A DNA stretch of 64,000 nt from Paramecium sonneborni (taxonomy: Eukaryota > Ciliophora > Oligohymenophorea > Peniculida > Parameciidae): NCBI GenBank assembly GCA_905182985.1, contig CAJJDN010000033.1, positions 575,459-639,458 on the forward strand, given 5' to 3'. Of the stretch, positions 61,726 to 64,000 are shown one piece after another; the first letter of the stretch is position 1, and every line of letters begins with the position of its first letter. Below the pieces are notes generated by a model, which ran no database searches, was not told where the DNA came from, and saw only the letters and a list, made by a program, of their open reading frames with translations. Made by a program: the position numbers and the translations under genes.

Positions 61726-62986
61726 TTTTGTATTAAATGTTAGTTTCTTGGTTGAAAATCGATCATATTAATTAGCCGGTGCATTTGGGCTTTTTACTGA
61801 AGGTAATTCAAATTAGAATGTTTAACCTAGTTTTTATTAATTAGTTGTAGTATTAAGTGTACTATTTGGCAAGTGGTATTATGGCCTCCCACATCTTTTA
61901 TCAAAAATTAAGGAAAGATGCTTGGCATCTAAAACTACTAAAATGATATCAAGTGAAAAAATAAAGTAGCTATCTGTTGTTACCGTGAGATAATTAAATG
62001 TATTAATGCAAATTAAGAAAAAAGCATAATATGACATGCTTTTCTATTATATGCTTTGTTCTTTTGAAAAATGAAATTGAATTATTAGATGAACATTTAA
62101 GGAAATAGAAATATTTTCTTGTGTAGAACTCCAAACTGAAATTCCCTTAATTGCATAACCTATATGAAATAGCATCATTTTTGTGAAATTTGAAAATCTA
62201 TGTTGGAATGAGGAAATCCCTTAAATTGTACTTCCAAGAATAAAACTAAGAAAATATATTACTAATAATGAGGAAGTTTCCTCTATCTCTTAATAATTGT
62301 GATACCCCAACTATAGAAGATTATTTCAGCCAATACTACAAGGTCTTCAGAAAATCTCAAAACTTCGCTATATTTCATTTATTAAATTAACTGGAGTTTG
62401 CGTTCTAATTTAATTTTCATATAGTGAATATTAAATCACTATATGTGAAAAGATCAACATTTGATTTCAAATTAATTTTTAATACATAACTCGTTTTACT
62501 TTTATCAAATTTATTATACTCATTCTTCTTTCTTAATTATTTTGTAACTAATTTATTATTATAGAGTTTTCATCTGCAAAAAATGTAAAATAAGAAGAAA
62601 CTATTTTTAAAAATGTTAAAGAGTCATTTGATTAAAATGTCTAATATCTAAAGAAAAATTTAGAGAAACTGATCTTTTATCAACAGGGTTTTTATTTTAA
62701 TTTTATTGTAAACCAGATGAATAACTTAAACAAATAAATTTTGAGAAAAATTCATTCCGAAATGTTAGTTACGTTTTACTTTAGTAATAATATTAGTTGC
62801 AAGCTTTATTATAACTTTTGCTCAATGTTATTTTTCGAAATAAATTTTAGATGAATAACCTTATTATAATGTCCAACAATACTATTAAGTTACAAAAATA
62901 TAGAGCAAGCAAGCAAATATAGTAAAAATCTAGTAGAATTATTTTAGTGTTTGATTTCAATTTTTTTAAATAAATAATAATAAAAT
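61726..62986. other. intergenic between divergent genes
   Basis: About 1.26 kb. Both strands carry frequent TGA codons, and no gene or RNA can be supported. It holds the hairpin at 62418-62445. Local GC is somewhat higher around 61760-61960 and 62280-62400 than in other spacers, perhaps from an old gene. Confidence 0.45.
62418..62445. repeat. perfect 10-bp inverted repeat (hairpin, 8-nt loop)
   Basis: CATATAGTGA at 62418-62427 is followed after 8 nt by its exact reverse complement TCACTATATG at 62436-62445. Outer T/A runs extend the pairing imperfectly. It could fold as a hairpin or be a dyad protein-binding site; its role is unknown. Confidence 0.8.
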
Positions 62987-64000
62987 ATGGGAGTAGTAGA
63001 TATCACTGAAATGTCCATCTCCTTTTTTACATGGTGTGTTTTCCATTTTGTACCAGAAAAATGGACCATAATGTCTTTGGATCTTATTTTTGGAATGTTT
63101 ATAAAGTTACTTTTTTACTTTTTACAATTTGGGTTAAATGAGGGGTATGTCTTTCAATTCTAAGATTTATTTTATTAAGCCTTAATTTGGACAAGCTATT
63201 ATTTGTATGTTATTAGTATAGAATCTAAATTCATTTTCGAAGGAAGATCTTATACAGCTTGTAGAGAATTTTGGTATAAAATAGTGGATATATTTTCAAC
63301 ATTATGCGCACTTTCATTAATTGTTTCCCTGAATAAAAAAGCGTCTGGTGGTGAAACAATGTGGTTGGTATTAGTTATTATGTTTTTGATTATTATTTAA
63401 TCAATCTTTCTTTAATTTTATATCAAATTGGAAAGAAATTTAAAAGTAAAATCTTTCGTTTCTATAATATTGGGATAGCAGGATTAGAACTTGTAGTTTA
63501 GGTTTTTTCAATTATTATGGCAAAATGCGAAGTTAAATGGTTTGAGGAAAGGGCTAGTGAAAATTTTGATTTTAGAGGAGGTTCTTAACATTTTTTTATT
63601 GGACATCTAATAGGAATAATTCTTTCAATAATTTTACTTGTAATCATTTTTTTGAAGTATCGTTATTAAGACGTTCAGCTTGATAACGATACTGTACGCA
63701 CTTATATCCCTATTTTAATGGCTGAATAGACATTTTTATTTTTAATTGTTTTTTATGAATTTCGTAATACATCTAATGTGGAAGATGTAGATCCAGAACT
63801 TCATAATACTTTAAAAAAAATACTATGTTTTGGTCATGGATTCTTGTGTGGTCTTTTTAGCTTTTATCTTGTTCATGCATTAATATTTTTTTATTATTTT
63901 TCTGCCTTGATATAGGACAAATGTCTGAATAAAAGATGCAAAGTTTAATGCAATTGCTTAGTTGATTGCTGTGGTTGTTTAATTTGCATTGATGATACCA
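62987..64000 (+). CDS. multi-pass membrane protein, 3' end beyond window
   Basis: About 327 residues are visible after removing one 32-nt intron (near 63342-63373), with the frame open at the right edge. Hydrophobic helices recur, for example FTWCVFHF, LIFGMFIKLLFYFLQFG, IFSTLCALSLIVSL, IGIILSIILLVIIFL and FGHGFLCGLFSFYLVHALIF, giving at least seven membrane segments. A Cys-rich patch near the edge (CNCLVDCCGCLICI) may be palmitoylated or bind metal. No family recognised. The 32-nt intron is the only one found that restores the later frame; it begins GTC rather than GTA, so its 5' site is less certain. Confidence 0.72.

Overview
The window is macronuclear DNA of a ciliate, most likely a Paramecium. 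It is very AT-rich. The genes read through only when TAA and TAG code for glutamine and TGA is the sole stop. They are broken by tiny introns (19 to 34 nt, nearly always GTA...TAG, sometimes AAG or GAG). For every intron-containing complete gene modelled here, removing the introns leaves a length divisible by three and ending in TGA, which is the main internal check on the models. The species cannot be fixed from the sequence. Neither edge is telomeric: the first and last genes run off the ends.

Layout. 1-2600: a tandem pair of SIN1-like paralogues (minus). 3310-4873: eIF2 gamma. 5146-8189: a small coiled-coil protein, a secreted GH25 lysozyme and a p24/TMED cargo receptor. 8214-10060: a coiled-coil protein. 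10178-18147: one giant TRANK1-like UvrD-family helicase protein. 18220-25756 (minus): TIM50, a metallophosphoesterase and a long androglobin (ADGB) orthologue that lacks the globin domain. 25793-29311 (plus): a membrane protein, an unknown protein, tRNA-Glu(UUC) and an octopine/nopaline dehydrogenase-like enzyme. 31116-34649 (minus): a helical-repeat protein, a MORN protein and a coiled-coil protein. 36237-39220: a second MORN protein and LRRC56/ODA8. 39340-46816: coiled-coil and F-BAR proteins, a three-repeat MYB factor and a third MORN protein. 47022-52972: a secreted coiled-coil protein, a WD-like protein and a membrane-anchored M16 protease homologue without its zinc motif. 53068-57360: a DENN protein, histone acetyltransferase HAT1 and a tiny coiled-coil protein. 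58696-61725: an E2 homologue without the catalytic cysteine, a decayed E2 pseudogene and a hybrid histidine kinase. 62987-64000: a multi-pass membrane protein, cut by the window end.

Two single N bases (20862 and 30921) are each flanked by two matching copies of the same sequence (1155 bp and 1142 bp). These look like unmerged contig ends, so the truncated gene copies they create are almost certainly assembly artefacts.

No operon logic applies; genes sit tens of bases apart on alternating strands. Several are cilium-linked by homology (androglobin, LRRC56) and three carry MORN repeats behind a predicted myristoylation/palmitoylation signal, which suits a cell covered in cilia and cortical membranes. 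The most unusual items are the globin-less androglobin, the enzyme homologues that lost catalytic residues (M16 and E2), the MYB gene whose N-terminal extension is joined through a 25-nt intron, and the many 3n introns without an in-frame TGA.
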